NCBI GenBank assembly: GCA_902784475.1
Contig: CACZUX010000021.1
Span: 1-58,044 of the forward strand
From: an uncultured Bacteroidales bacterium
GTDB lineage: Bacteria; Bacteroidota; Bacteroidia; Bacteroidales; Bacteroidaceae
Direction: 5' to 3'
Length of the DNA: 58,044 bases
Under the pieces are notes generated by a model. It ran no database searches. It saw nothing but the letters and a program-made list of their open reading frames with translations, and was not told where the DNA came from. Made by a program: the position numbers and the translations under genes. Positions 8,032 through 18,465 of this stretch are shown in pieces. The stretch's first letter is position 1. Every line of letters starts with the position of its first letter.

Positions 8032-10698
8032 TTATTTAAACTTGGGTTTGAGCTCGTCGGGGGAGTCGTTGGTGAACATGTTGACGGGCGGCGCCTCACG
8101 TTCGTAGAGATGGCGAAGCACCTCCTCGTCGAGCGAAAGCGACGGACGGAAAGCCTCCGACGACATATAGAGCAGAATGCTGCGACGCAGCTGGCGCGCC
8201 ACAATGCGGCGATCGAGGTCGGAGGAGACATCCATCGTCGTCATCACCAGACGTCCGCCCGAGACATTGGCTTCGAAGAGCATGCCCAGCTTGCGGGAGA
8301 GATGCCAGGTGTCGATGGGCTGCACGATGGGCTGGAAGTCGCGGGGAAACTCCGCCAGATTCATGCACTGGGCCCGATTGGTGAGCTCCCACCACTGGAG
8401 GTCCTGCCAGTCGTCCGTCGGGAAGTCGCAGAAGACGGGATGCTCGCGCTGAATATATGCACCGGTGGTGTGCGGCGGGCGCATCTTGAACCACGACGTG
8501 TTCCAGAAAACAGGCAGGAAGCGATGCACCACATCACTGCCGTAGCGCACCCGTCCGGCTGCCGTGAGCAGCACCTTGCCACCGCGACGCAGCGCCGCGA
8601 GTGCAGAGTCGAGATCGGCCGTCACCAACACGTCGCACTCGAAGCGGCGAGCCTCGTCGGGATAGATCCAGAAGTCCCAATGATTGCGGTGGCGGGCAGC
8701 GGCCTCTACGGTGAGCGTCAACTTGTCGGCCTGAGTGAGTCGGGAGGGCAAAAAGACGATTTCATCGCCCCTATGACAGCGGCCTCGCTGTAGCACACCC
8801 TCGCTGCCGGCGATGGTGTAGCCGAGCTCCAGATCACCGGAGCGTCCGCCCAGATAAAGGTCCACGCCGATGCGCACGGTGTCCGTATTAGAAAAGGTAA
8901 AGCGCGGGAAACGCGCCAGAGGCACGGTGTCGCTGCAGAACTCACGCCAGTCGGCAGCAGAGCAATAGCCCTTCTCGCGCCAATGCACATTAAGCGGCCC
9001 CACGAGCGCAGAACCCTGACCGGCGTAGTCGTTGAGACCCAAAAGCTGGAAGCCGGCGTAATGCGGCGTGCGCAGATGGCGCTCCATCTCATATTTGTAG
9101 GCCAGGAGCTGGAGGCGTCCGCTGGCCATGAGGAACTTGCGCGCCTGAGAGGCCATACCGTTGGCCGCAAGAAGATCGCGGAAAATGTCGAAATTGCCGG
9201 CACGATAGACGCCGGTGTATTGAGACGTCTCGCTGAGATCAGGGAAAGCGCACCACTGCCCCTGCTCGTGAGAGATCATGGGAGAGCGGTTGGGCAGCGT
9301 GTCGGTGTAGTGACGGGGAAAGAGAATCTCGCGCCCGTAGTCGTCGAGAGAAGAGGGCCGGCTGCGGTCCCAGGCGAGACCGCGTGCCCCGCCTTTGACG
9401 TGAAACTCAGAGCCATAGTCCCACTCCCATCCGCCGCCGACGGAGGCCACGGTATAGAGGCGCGAGGGGTCGTGAGCCTTCATCTCACGCACGAAATCTG
9501 CGCCCCACTCCACCCAGCGTCCGGCCGGTTCGTTGCCGGCAGCCATCATGACGAAAGAAGGATGTGCGCCGTATTGGTCCAGAATGGCGAGACACTCCTG
9601 CTTGAGATACTCATCGATGCTCTGGCCGAGACCGAGCTTCACGCCGTGATTGGGCCACGAGGGCCCCTCGGGCTGCAGGTAGAAGCCGAGACGGTCGGCA
9701 GCCACAAAGGCAGCCTCGGGCGGGCAGTAGCTGTGGAAACGCATGTGGTTGAGGCCGAAACTCTTGCAGATGCGAAAGATGCGCTCCCAAGAGGCGGTGT
9801 CGCAAGGCGGGAAGCCCGTCTCGGGAAAGCAGCAGCTCTCCACCGTGCCGCGCAGGTGTACGGGCTCGCCGTTGAGCAGGATGTCGCTGCCCGAAATGCT
9901 GATTTCGCGGAAGCCGAAGGTGACGTCGACGGGCTCTCCGTCGTAGTCGAGCGTCACGGTGTAGAGACGCGGCGAGCGTTCGCTCCAAGGCTGCGCATCG
10001 GGGATGCGAACGTCAAAAGTCCGGTCGTTGAGCGTGATGTGCGCTGTCCCGGAAGCCAAATCGGTGATGACGCGACGGCGGCGGATAAGTGGAGCCGTAC
10101 TCAGTTCGATACGTCCGGCAATGCCGTTCCAGTTGCCCTGCGTTTGGTCGGTGACGCTGTGAGAATCCTGCCCCACGCCGACGTTTTCCACGCCGTTGTA
10201 CACGCGCACCTCTATCCTGTTGTCATGCTCGAAACGGAGCGCATCGGTGATGTCGTACTGATGGGGCACACTGAGACTCATGTTGCGCCCCATCTCACGC
10301 CCGTTGACCAAGACGACGGTCTCGATGTGGGGACGTTCGAGGAAGAGCGTCACCCTCCTGCGCTTCCAATTCTTGGGAATGAAGACCGTGCGGCTGTAGA
10401 CGGCCTCACCGACAAAATGACGGTTGGGTGTGAGAAAGAAGGGGAACTTCATCTGTCCGGCGCGCCGGTAAGGCTCCATGAAGGGGTTGAAATAGAAACT
10501 GGAGTCGTAGAGCGTGCCCGTCCACTGAGTGTTCACGGAAAGCTCGTCGCCGATGCCGTTGGTGAGCAGAGATCCCGGCAACGTCACGGAGCGCTCCGGG
10601 AGACGCGAAGCGAGATCCCAACGTCCGGCAAGGGAAATCTGAGCCGAAAGAGCGGCGGTCGTCAGAATAAATAAAGAAGCAAGAAACAAGCGTTTCAT
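8032..10698 (-). CDS. Secreted glycoside hydrolase family 2 enzyme
   Basis: 888 residues. A signal peptide (ends near LSAQ, residue 20) is followed by an N-terminal jelly-roll sugar-binding domain (about 20-200), an Ig-like domain (about 205-265) and a TIM barrel (about 270-560). NEP at 389-391 supplies the expected acid/base E390, and SHEQG at 476-480 gives the likely nucleophile E478. The last 300 residues contain a region resembling the class I amidotransferase-like domain of some beta-galactosidases and a beta domain. Substrate cannot be named; beta-galactosidase, beta-glucuronidase or a related exo-activity are options. No SusC/SusD pair or other carbohydrate gene is adjacent; it is embedded in a mixed cluster. 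Confidence 0.82.
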   Translation of the reverse strand: MKRLFLASLFILTTAALSAQISLAGRWDLASRLPERSVTLPGSLLTNGIGDELSVNTQWTGTLYDSSFYFNPFMEPYRRAGQMKFPFFLTPNRHFVGEAVYSRTVFIPKNWKRRRVTLFLERPHIETVVLVNGREMGRNMSLSVPHQYDITDALRFEHDNRIEVRVYNGVENVGVGQDSHSVTDQTQGNWNGIAGRIELSTAPLIRRRRVITDLASGTAHITLNDRTFDVRIPDAQPWSERSPRLYTVTLDYDGEPVDVTFGFREISISGSDILLNGEPVHLRGTVESCCFPETGFPPCDTASWERIFRICKSFGLNHMRFHSYCPPEAAFVAADRLGFYLQPEGPSWPNHGVKLGLGQSIDEYLKQECLAILDQYGAHPSFVMMAAGNEPAGRWVEWGADFVREMKAHDPSRLYTVASVGGGWEWDYGSEFHVKGGARGLAWDRSRPSSLDDYGREILFPRHYTDTLPNRSPMISHEQGQWCAFPDLSETSQYTGVYRAGNFDIFRDLLAANGMASQARKFLMASGRLQLLAYKYEMERHLRTPHYAGFQLLGLNDYAGQGSALVGPLNVHWREKGYCSAADWREFCSDTVPLARFPRFTFSNTDTVRIGVDLYLGGRSGDLELGYTIAGSEGVLQRGRCHRGDEIVFLPSRLTQADKLTLTVEAAARHRNHWDFWIYPDEARRFECDVLVTADLDSALAALRRGGKVLLTAAGRVRYGSDVVHRFLPVFWNTSWFKMRPPHTTGAYIQREHPVFCDFPTDDWQDLQWWELTNRAQCMNLAEFPRDFQPIVQPIDTWHLSRKLGMLFEANVSGGRLVMTTMDVSSDLDRRIVARQLRRSILLYMSSEAFRPSLSLDEEVLRHLYEREAPPVNMFTNDSPDELKPKFK

Positions 10699-10715
10699 CG
10701 GGAAGTATCGAGGAT

Positions 10716-11822
10716 TTACTTATTATCAGACAGCAGACGGAAATAGGAGTCTATCAACTGCTGCGCGGCCACGAAGGAGGTCTTCTGGCCGTCGAGGACG
10801 GCACGCTCCTCTGCCACCAGCATGTCCTCGATGGTGGGATTCTGGTAGAAGGAGTGGCGCAGGCGCTCGTTAATGGTCTCGTACATCCAATAGCGTGCCT
10901 GCTGGGCACGACGGTGCTCGAAATAGCCGTTTTGCTTCACGAAGTCAATATAGCGATAGACCATGTCCCACACCTCCTTGATGCCGAGGGCATAGAAGCC
11001 GCTGTAGCAGAGCACTTCGGGCGTCCATCCGCTCTCGGGCATGGGGAAGAGCTGGAGCGCGTTGCGGAAATGAGAGGCGGCCAGCTGGGACTTCTCCACA
11101 TTGCTGCCGTCGCACTTGTTGATGACAATGCCGTCGGCCATCTCCATGATGCCACGCTTGATGCCCTGAAGCTCGTCGCCCGTGCCGGCCAGCTGAATCA
11201 GCATGAAGAAATCGACCATCGAATGGCAGGCGGTTTCGCTCTGGCCCACGCCGACAGTCTCCACAAAAATCTTGTCGTAGCCGGCGGCTTCGCAGAGGAT
11301 GATGGTCTCACGCGTCTTGCGGGCCACACCGCCCAAACTGCCCGCCGAGGGGCTGGGGCGGATGAAGGAATCGGGGTGCACGGATAGCTTCTCCATGCGC
11401 GTCTTGTCGCCCAGGATACTGCCCTTGGTCTTCTCGCTGGAGGGGTCGATAGCCAGGACGGCCAACTTGCCGCCATAGGCCTTCAACACATGGATGCCGA
11501 ACTCGTCGATGCTCGTGCTCTTGCCGGCGCCGGGCACACCGCTGATGCCTACACGAATGCTCTTGCCGCTGTGAGGCAGGCACTTCTCTATGACCTCCTG
11601 CGCCATCTGCTGATGGGCGGGATTGGTGCTCTCGATGAGCGTGACGGCCTGGCCGAGCACGGAAGTGTTGCCCTTGAGGATACCTTCCACGTAGTCGGAC
11701 ACCGTCATCTGACGGCGGGCAAAACGCTGGCGGTTGAGGTAGGGATTGACCTGCGCGGGCTGCTCCACACCGCCATTAACCGTGAGGCCCTGATATTCTT
11801 CTGAGTTTTCGGGATGTATCAT
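10716..11822 (-). CDS. meaB: Methylmalonyl-CoA mutase-associated GTPase MeaB
   Basis: 368 residues. MeaB is a G3E-family GTPase that protects and reloads adenosylcobalamin in methylmalonyl-CoA mutase, part of the succinate-propionate pathway. The P-loop GVPGAGKST is at 95-103, preceded by GISG. AIDPSS, TVGVGQSE and NKCDG (G4-like) follow, all as in MeaB/ArgK. The mutase subunits are not in this window. The ATG overlaps the stop of the DUF1573 gene (ATGA, 11819-11822), and the GH2 gene follows after 17 bp. Confidence 0.92.
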   Translation of the reverse strand: MIHPENSEEYQGLTVNGGVEQPAQVNPYLNRQRFARRQMTVSDYVEGILKGNTSVLGQAVTLIESTNPAHQQMAQEVIEKCLPHSGKSIRVGISGVPGAGKSTSIDEFGIHVLKAYGGKLAVLAIDPSSEKTKGSILGDKTRMEKLSVHPDSFIRPSPSAGSLGGVARKTRETIILCEAAGYDKIFVETVGVGQSETACHSMVDFFMLIQLAGTGDELQGIKRGIMEMADGIVINKCDGSNVEKSQLAASHFRNALQLFPMPESGWTPEVLCYSGFYALGIKEVWDMVYRYIDFVKQNGYFEHRRAQQARYWMYETINERLRHSFYQNPTIEDMLVAEERAVLDGQKTSFVAAQQLIDSYFRLLSDNK

Positions 11823-12877
11823 TTCAAAGAGATGTTGATGATTTGAACGGTGCGACGGGGATCGTCGGTTATCAGCATTAAACGAGGCTCTGCCTTGGAT
11901 GTCTTGACAATATCAGGCATCACCGTAATCTTCAGCTTCGCGGAAGTGCCGGGCTGCAACTCTGTTTTACCCAACACGGCCTGAACGCCCGGATTGAATG
12001 CCTGGAAACGGTTGAAATGAAGGGGGCTGGGACCGACGTTGGTAATCACCACCTCGCCCTTAAGTTTTTTCTTGCCGGTATTAACCAAAGTGACAGTCTC
12101 CTGAGACAACCTCATGACTGGCGCCTGAGCCAACTGCTCGGCTGTGAGATTGCGCGCCGAAGGACACAGGACGGCAGATACCCGGATTTCATTGTCCTTG
12201 CACGCCAGATCATTCGGATAGCGCGAGAGATAGACACTCGTTTGGAAAAGACCGTAGTCGGAGAGCTGTCGGCTGTCGAGCGTCAGGAGGATGACGCCGC
12301 GTTGGCCACCGCGCAACACATCCGGAAGGAAGTCTGCTTTGAGGTAAGGAGGCAACTGCATCAGCTTGGGCGTATAATTGGAGTGCTCCATGTTGGCCAC
12401 CGTAATCTGCGCCACAGGACGTTCGCCCTCTCCTACATAATCAAACTCCACATTGTCGGTAGAAAGTCGCACATTGCCCATATCAACAGGCAAGTTACAA
12501 TCTATCTGCAGAGGCTCCGTCACTACACGGCCCTCCATCGTGAGCCACAAGGGCTCCGGACAACCCTCAAAATAGACTGCCGCCTCCTTATAGAACACGC
12601 CCAGAAGACGGGCGTCGTAGGTGAGATAGACAGTGGCAGTGCCCCCGGCCGGAATATGATACGACGACACATGACTCTGGACGCAGCCGCAGGAGGTCTC
12701 GATGCGCTCGATGCGGCAGGGTTTTGACTCCTTGTTGGTCAAAGTGAAAGAGGCTGTGCAGGCCTTGCGAAACAACACCTCACCGATGCGAACATAATCC
12801 CGATCGGGGACGGGCTGAGCTGCAGCGGTAGCAGCCAATAGGCTCACGAGGAGGAACAGGGATGAGAGTTTGTTCAT
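11819..12877 (-). CDS. DUF1573 exported protein
   Basis: 352 residues from the ATG at 12877. The frame extends upstream to 12949 but that part overlaps the preceding gene and lacks a signal sequence, whereas the 12877 start gives a good signal peptide (ends near AAAQ). The first third matches DUF1573, an Ig-like/ASPM-SPD-2-Hydin type domain, with the characteristic SCGCV cysteine cluster at about 61-65. The rest appears to be further beta-sandwich domains (GPSPLHFNRF, TSAKLKITV). Likely periplasmic or surface; function unknown. It starts four bases after the alpha-2-macroglobulin stop. Confidence 0.75.
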   Translation of the reverse strand: MNKLSSLFLLVSLLAATAAAQPVPDRDYVRIGEVLFRKACTASFTLTNKESKPCRIERIETSCGCVQSHVSSYHIPAGGTATVYLTYDARLLGVFYKEAAVYFEGCPEPLWLTMEGRVVTEPLQIDCNLPVDMGNVRLSTDNVEFDYVGEGERPVAQITVANMEHSNYTPKLMQLPPYLKADFLPDVLRGGQRGVILLTLDSRQLSDYGLFQTSVYLSRYPNDLACKDNEIRVSAVLCPSARNLTAEQLAQAPVMRLSQETVTLVNTGKKKLKGEVVITNVGPSPLHFNRFQAFNPGVQAVLGKTELQPGTSAKLKITVMPDIVKTSKAEPRLMLITDDPRRTVQIINISLK

Positions 12878-12881
12878 ATAT

Positions 12882-15800
12882 TCACTCGTTTTGGATGGTT
12901 TGACTTGAAGTATGGGCCCGGAATTCCGGAGCGTAGAGACATTCGACACGGGTCACGCCGGTGGCTGCACGGCCGCGACGCTCCAAACGCTCGCGCTCCT
13001 CCAGGACGAAGGTGCCCTGAGGCAACTGCTCGATGAAATATTCCGTTCGATCATCGTGTATCTCGCGGTAGAAAGAGAAACCGTCGCTCCACCCGTAACC
13101 GGAGGTCTGCACTTCAGGTTCGGAGAGTGAGGCGCGCGGCACCACAAGATGTACATATTCGTAGTTACGATCCGCCGTGAGGGTGATGCGCTGAATGCCG
13201 GGCACAGAGAGCGATACGCCGACGCTGATTCCGGTAGAGGCGTCACGAACCTGTTCCATAGGCAGGTCAAAGTCGGCAAACACACCGACCCACTGCTCCC
13301 TGCCGGCTACAGCCTCATCTGAGAGCAACGCATAAACGGCATTCACCGTGAGGAGAGGATTCTGCCAGCCTTCCGTGCGTCTCTGATCCAGAATCCACCG
13401 ACGGATGCCGCGATGGATGAGCGTGTCTTCGGGATAGACTTCCTGCATCAACTCAAGTGCATCCACATGACGCGAGAGACGCTCGTCCACGCTGTAAGAG
13501 AAACCGCCGGGGAAGCTGAGATAGTAGCCGTCGGGATGTGTGAGACGGCGCTTGAGACGCGGCGCATCGGCCACAGCCTCCGCGTGCTCTGCATCCAGTT
13601 CTTTACCTACCACCTTCTCTGCTTTTTTCAGAAGAGAAGCGTGAAGTGTGAAGAGCGGCGAAGACTCGTTCTCTCCGTTAAGTTTCATGAGGCGGTTGAG
13701 ACGGCGCAGCGTGCGCACCACCTCACGGGTAATCCAACGGTTGGGTCTCATGCCGGAGAACCAGCAGAAGAAGCCGTCGTTCGTCTGGAAGCGTGACAGG
13801 CGCGAAATGCAGAATTCACGCCCATAGGGAACTGCCAGAGGCGAGTGCATGGCCTCAAGCAACGTCTGTGCATAGTAGCCGGCCAGGAGAGACAGCACGT
13901 CGTTGTGACGCGGCAAGGTGAGATGAGGTAAAGCCTCACGGGCAGAAGTTACGGGATCGGTAACGACCTTGCGCAGCTGTTTGTTGGTGGCTCCTTCGGG
14001 GAAAAGGTCATCAAAGGAAAGTCGTTCCAATTCTTCCGGCGTACAGGTCAAAGCACGGCTGACGGTGACATGCTCCACATCGCCGAGCACGGGCAGGCTG
14101 CGCTGCTCTCCGTCGGAAGCTTCTGGCGTCTCGGCCTGCCAGCGACAAATCACCTCGCTCCCCTCGGGAGCCTTGATGCGGAAGGAGAAGATAGTGTCGC
14201 TACTGGGCGAAAGCGAGAAACTGACCCGCTCTTGATGCAGGATGCGGCCGGAGGAGGGCTCCAAATATTGCATCACGGCGCGACCCGTCTGGCGTTCTTC
14301 ACTGATGTTGCTCACCGTAGCCGCCACCGTCACTTCGTCGCCACGACGCAGAAAACGCGGCACACGGAGCTCCGCCATCAGGGGCTTTTGGGCTACGACG
14401 GTGTCGTCCCATGCCACCGACTCCAGAGTGCGTGTGTGGGCCAGGCCGCGCAGATGCCAGGTGGTCAGGCTCTCGGGCAGGTCGAAGACGATGGAGATGC
14501 GACCCGATGCATCCGAACGCAGCGAGGGATAGAAGAAAGAGGTCTCGGAAAAGTCCGCACGCAACGGCTTTTCGTCCAGGTTCTCCTCCTCTTCCGACAT
14601 CGTGGCATCATCCGGACCCATAGCGACAGCGGCTCTTGCCTCTGCCGAAAGGCCGCCGATACTGCCGTTCAAAGGTGCAGCATCGAGTGAAGCATAGAGC
14701 ATAGGTTCACTCCCTTTCTTTCGCGCGCTGACTTTGACCTCACGCAGCATCACATTGTTGTGACGGTAATGACGGCGGTCAAGATAGCGGGGTTGGAAAT
14801 AGAGGTCGTTAAAACGGGAGAAATCCCGCGCTTTTTCGCTCTGGGCCCAATGCACCATATTGTAGCGCAGGCGCCGGGCATACGGGCTGAAATCATTCCA
14901 TTCGTTGTGGCTCGTCCAAGGCATCTGATGATAGCGCGGCACACGGAGCGACCAGCTTTGAGAGGCCAATGCATCGAGCGAAGCATCGTAGAGCGAAAGC
15001 ATCAGGTTGGCAGAGACGGGAGTGCCGTCCTTGCGTGTCAGCGTGAGCGACCAGCGCTCCCGTCCGCCGGGACGAACGTGATCGCGGAAGGTGTCCCAAC
15101 GATACTGCAGCGTGTCGGCCGGAAGCGGACGCTTCACGCTGCTCTGGGTGCGATGAAGCATGCCGTCTTTGACGTAACTCCACACGACGAGAGCGCCGTC
15201 GCCGAAGCGCTTTTCGTAAGGGATTTGGGGCAGACTGAGAGAGTCCGTTGCCAGCCACATCGTGTCGCGCAACACTTTGTTGCCGGCCAATATGGTTTCA
15301 AAGACGTAGAGCGTGTCGGAAGTTGCGCAATGCCAGGGGTTGCGGACTTCAGGCTGGGGAGGATCCGGGAACAAACGGACGAAGGCGGACGCATCCTGCA
15401 CCTCACCCGCAGCGCTCTGCACCTCCACATTCACCCTCAGACGGGGGAAGAAGCCGTCGCCTTTGGCCACTGCCTCAGCAGGCAGCACATAAGAGAAGCG
15501 GCCTTCGGCATCAGTATATACGGTGTCCAGGCGCTGCAGCGGCTGCACGCCCTTACGCCACAAACAACCCCAACGGCTTAGGGAAGCCGTAACACGTGCC
15601 CCCCGAACAGGCACGCCGTTGTAGCCTGTTGCCACACCCCGTACGCTGACGCTGTCCGCCTCGAGCGAGACCCAAAACGTGGGGCGTCGGTATTCCTCCA
15701 CCGCGAACGTCACAGACTCTCCGCCTGCTTCAATGGCAAAGCGCCCGGTGCGCCCCTCCTTCGGCAGAGAGAAGTCGCAGGCAAACACGCCGAGCGTGTC

Positions 15801-17006
15801 CGTCACCACCCAGACGGTGTCAATGGCGTTATGACGGGCGTCGCGCAACACTACGGGCATATTGAGCGCCGGAAGCACTTCGGCATCCCAATGGCGTTGA
15901 GTATAGGCCACACCGCCAAGATGCACGGTCTGACCGGGGCGGTAAATCGGACGGTCGGTGAAAAGCGACAGACGTCGCCGAACCTCCATCGAGGGCGGAA
16001 TGTATTGGAAATAATGATAGAAATTGGCCGTGTCCACCAACAGCGTGTCCATCGGAGCTCCGCTCATGGCATCCACCTTCCACAGGCGCACCTTCCCGCC
16101 CGGTAGTCCCATGCTGAAGACTTTTTGAGGAGACACGTTGAACGTGATTTCCGTGCGTTTGGGACGTTCGGCCAAACGCACCGCAGGGGTACCTTCCAAA
16201 CGAAGACGATATTCTCCTGCGGGCAAAGAGTTAAGCTGCAGGGTGTCGCTGCGGCTTTCCGTGGGAGGACAGGCCGGCAACGTCAGGCGCAGACGCTGCA
16301 CCGTCTTCTTTCCCTGCATCACCCGAAGCGTGGCGTTCTTCATGTTGCGAAACCACAAGACCACGGGTATCGCCTTTCCGGGATAGACCGTTGCGGCTAC
16401 ATCGACGCTCAAACGGGGCGTCAGACGGGAAACGGAATCGTCGCGCTCCCATGTAAGCCAGCGCACGGCATCCTTCATCCCCTGCTTTTCGTAGAAATCA
16501 ATCAGGCGCTGCAGCGAGAGCACGGAGTCCTCGCGCCAATACTGCTGCGGCAGAGACCATTGCATCGCCTGCCACACCACATAGAGCATGTCACCTCCAA
16601 AGATTTTTTCCTGATGTCCCCTCGTCACGACAGGCAGCCAGCTTTTGGTGGATTCTCCGTGGAGCAGCTGCTGATCGGCCAGAGCCTCGCGGAAAAGAGT
16701 TCGGGCACGCTCGTTCCACTCCACCCGACTCCACTCCTTGAGTTTGTCGGGCGCGGAAGGCGTCTCCCGCTGATAGACCTGAGCCAACGAAGCCCGCTCT
16801 GCATACAGGCGGGCCAAAGCGGCCGTGTAGACTGGATGCTGATGACAAATGCCCTCCAGGCGGCGAATGTCACCGTAGATGCTGTCGGGCACCAATTCTT
16901 CGCGTGTCAAACAATCGTCCAGAAGGGTTGCCAACGCACGACCGGGACGCTCCGCACCCATGGAAATCAGCGGCAGGAACGTGAGCAGAAGTAGAACGCG
17001 CCTCAT
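12882..17006 (-). CDS. Alpha-2-macroglobulin family protein, no thioester
   Basis: 1374 residues. A signal peptide (ends near SMGA, about 18) leads to a helical N-terminal region (about 20-180), then macroglobulin domains. FTDRPIYRPGQTVHL at about 350 is the MG2 signature. The alpha-2-macroglobulin core follows (ETSFFYPSLRSD and the L-x-T-W-x-L-R segment near 840-880), and the C-terminal bait-type helical barrel completes the chain. The reactive thioester motif C-x-E-Q is absent: none of the cysteines I found has it. This places it with the non-thioester bacterial class (MagD-like). Family proteins trap invading proteases in the periplasm; that role is inference here. No adjacent PbpC gene, the usual partner, is present. 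Confidence 0.85.
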   Translation of the reverse strand: MRRVLLLLTFLPLISMGAERPGRALATLLDDCLTREELVPDSIYGDIRRLEGICHQHPVYTAALARLYAERASLAQVYQRETPSAPDKLKEWSRVEWNERARTLFREALADQQLLHGESTKSWLPVVTRGHQEKIFGGDMLYVVWQAMQWSLPQQYWREDSVLSLQRLIDFYEKQGMKDAVRWLTWERDDSVSRLTPRLSVDVAATVYPGKAIPVVLWFRNMKNATLRVMQGKKTVQRLRLTLPACPPTESRSDTLQLNSLPAGEYRLRLEGTPAVRLAERPKRTEITFNVSPQKVFSMGLPGGKVRLWKVDAMSGAPMDTLLVDTANFYHYFQYIPPSMEVRRRLSLFTDRPIYRPGQTVHLGGVAYTQRHWDAEVLPALNMPVVLRDARHNAIDTVWVVTDTLGVFACDFSLPKEGRTGRFAIEAGGESVTFAVEEYRRPTFWVSLEADSVSVRGVATGYNGVPVRGARVTASLSRWGCLWRKGVQPLQRLDTVYTDAEGRFSYVLPAEAVAKGDGFFPRLRVNVEVQSAAGEVQDASAFVRLFPDPPQPEVRNPWHCATSDTLYVFETILAGNKVLRDTMWLATDSLSLPQIPYEKRFGDGALVVWSYVKDGMLHRTQSSVKRPLPADTLQYRWDTFRDHVRPGGRERWSLTLTRKDGTPVSANLMLSLYDASLDALASQSWSLRVPRYHQMPWTSHNEWNDFSPYARRLRYNMVHWAQSEKARDFSRFNDLYFQPRYLDRRHYRHNNVMLREVKVSARKKGSEPMLYASLDAAPLNGSIGGLSAEARAAVAMGPDDATMSEEEENLDEKPLRADFSETSFFYPSLRSDASGRISIVFDLPESLTTWHLRGLAHTRTLESVAWDDTVVAQKPLMAELRVPRFLRRGDEVTVAATVSNISEERQTGRAVMQYLEPSSGRILHQERVSFSLSPSSDTIFSFRIKAPEGSEVICRWQAETPEASDGEQRSLPVLGDVEHVTVSRALTCTPEELERLSFDDLFPEGATNKQLRKVVTDPVTSAREALPHLTLPRHNDVLSLLAGYYAQTLLEAMHSPLAVPYGREFCISRLSRFQTNDGFFCWFSGMRPNRWITREVVRTLRRLNRLMKLNGENESSPLFTLHASLLKKAEKVVGKELDAEHAEAVADAPRLKRRLTHPDGYYLSFPGGFSYSVDERLSRHVDALELMQEVYPEDTLIHRGIRRWILDQRRTEGWQNPLLTVNAVYALLSDEAVAGREQWVGVFADFDLPMEQVRDASTGISVGVSLSVPGIQRITLTADRNYEYVHLVVPRASLSEPEVQTSGYGWSDGFSFYREIHDDRTEYFIEQLPQGTFVLEERERLERRGRAATGVTRVECLYAPEFRAHTSSQTIQNE

Positions 17007-17019
17007 AAAAAACTTTTTA

Positions 17020-18465
17020 TCAAATCGCTTTCAAAAGATTTTTAAGGAACTCCCAGAATTCGGCCACAGTCTGAATATTGACCCTTTCATCGGGCGTATG
17101 GGGACTCTTGAGCGTCGGGCCGAAAGCAACCAGGTCCATACCGGGATACTTTCCCCCGATGATGCTGCACTCCAAACCGGCGTGACAGACGCGCACCAGA
17201 GGTTTCTTACCGAAAGTGGCTTCAAACACCTCCTGCATCTTGGCCACGATGGGCGAATCCCAGTTGGGTTGCCAGGCGCCGTACTCGCCGTCCATCGTCA
17301 CCTTCATGCCTGCCATGGCGAAGGTACTCTCGAGCATCTCCTGCAGGTATTCGAAATAGGTAGCCTGACTGCCGCGAGCCAAAATCCTGAACTCCGCACG
17401 ACCCTCACCCATGTTGATGATGGCCAGATTGGACGAAGTCTCCACAATGCCGGGAATGGAGGGGATGTAGCGCAGCACACCGTCGTGACAGGCCATAATG
17501 GCGTCCACGAGGTTGTCACGTATTTCAGCCGGCATCTGCTTCGGCGCCTTCTCCGCTGCAGCGAGCGTCAGGGTGATGCCGTCCTCAATGAAACGGAACT
17601 CCTCCCGGAACGCATTCTCGCAATAAGCCACGAGGTCGTGCAAATCCTCCACATTCTCTTTCGGCAACGAAAGCACAACTTCGCAGGTACGGGGAATGGC
17701 GTTGCGCATGTTGCCGCCTTTCCAACTCACCAGACAGGCGTCGTCGTCCTGAATGGCCTGACGCACCACGCGCGCCATAAGTTTATTGGCGTTAGCCCTG
17801 CCTTCATGTATTTCACAACCGGAATGGCCGCCGCGAAGACCCTCCAAGCGCACCCGAACCGTGACGTCGTCTGCCTCTGTTTCCTCCTCCTGATATTGCA
17901 GCTCGGCCGTGATGTTAATGCCTCCGGCGCTGCCTACGACAAACTCTCCGTGGGTCTCTTCGTCGAGATTGAGCAGAATGTCACCGTGCAGCGTATCGGG
18001 CGAGAGATTGTTCACACCGTGCATACCCGTCTCCTCGTCGGCCGTAATCAGGGCTTCAATCGGGCCGTGCTCCAAATCTTTTGACTCCATGACGGCCATA
18101 ATGGCAGCCACACCCATACCGTCGTCGCTGCCGAGCGTAGTGCCTTTGGCCTTCACCCATTCGCCGTCAACGTAAGCTTCGATGGAATCGGTCTCAAAGT
18201 TATGCTGCACCTCGTCGAGTTTTTGAGGCACCATGTCCATGTGGGCCTGCAGCACCACGCGCTTACGGTCTTCCCGACCGGCAGTGGCGGGCTTCCTCAT
18301 GACGATGTTTTCTGCATTATCCTTAAAAGCCTCCACGCCGTGCTCTGCAGCCCATTGGAGCAGGAACTGCTGAATCTTTTCGAGATGACCGCTCGGGCGG
18401 GGCACCTGAGTGAGCAGGTAGAAATTCTTCCAGATAGCCTGGGGATTGAGATCTTGAATGTTCAT
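17020..18465 (-). CDS. pepD: Aminoacyl-histidine dipeptidase (peptidase D)
   Basis: 481 residues, the usual length. This M20-family di-zinc dipeptidase cleaves Xaa-His and other dipeptides in the cytoplasm. Visible metal-site segments are QAHMDMV (H75, D77), LGSDDGMG (D114/D115) and TADEETGM (E144/E145). The lid-domain GLRGGHSGCEIH and late CHAGLE, GPTLKSPHTPDE segments also fit. The start overlaps the stop of the upstream membrane-protein gene (ATGA at 18462-18465), and the alpha-2-macroglobulin gene follows after 13 bp. Confidence 0.93.
   Translation of the reverse strand: MNIQDLNPQAIWKNFYLLTQVPRPSGHLEKIQQFLLQWAAEHGVEAFKDNAENIVMRKPATAGREDRKRVVLQAHMDMVPQKLDEVQHNFETDSIEAYVDGEWVKAKGTTLGSDDGMGVAAIMAVMESKDLEHGPIEALITADEETGMHGVNNLSPDTLHGDILLNLDEETHGEFVVGSAGGINITAELQYQEEETEADDVTVRVRLEGLRGGHSGCEIHEGRANANKLMARVVRQAIQDDDACLVSWKGGNMRNAIPRTCEVVLSLPKENVEDLHDLVAYCENAFREEFRFIEDGITLTLAAAEKAPKQMPAEIRDNLVDAIMACHDGVLRYIPSIPGIVETSSNLAIINMGEGRAEFRILARGSQATYFEYLQEMLESTFAMAGMKVTMDGEYGAWQPNWDSPIVAKMQEVFEATFGKKPLVRVCHAGLECSIIGGKYPGMDLVAFGPTLKSPHTPDERVNIQTVAEFWEFLKNLLKAI

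Noticed and set aside
8983-10674. A 563-codon open frame opposite the GH2 gene
   Set aside because: Same shadow signature; the GH2 protein on the other strand has catalytic motifs and a signal peptide.
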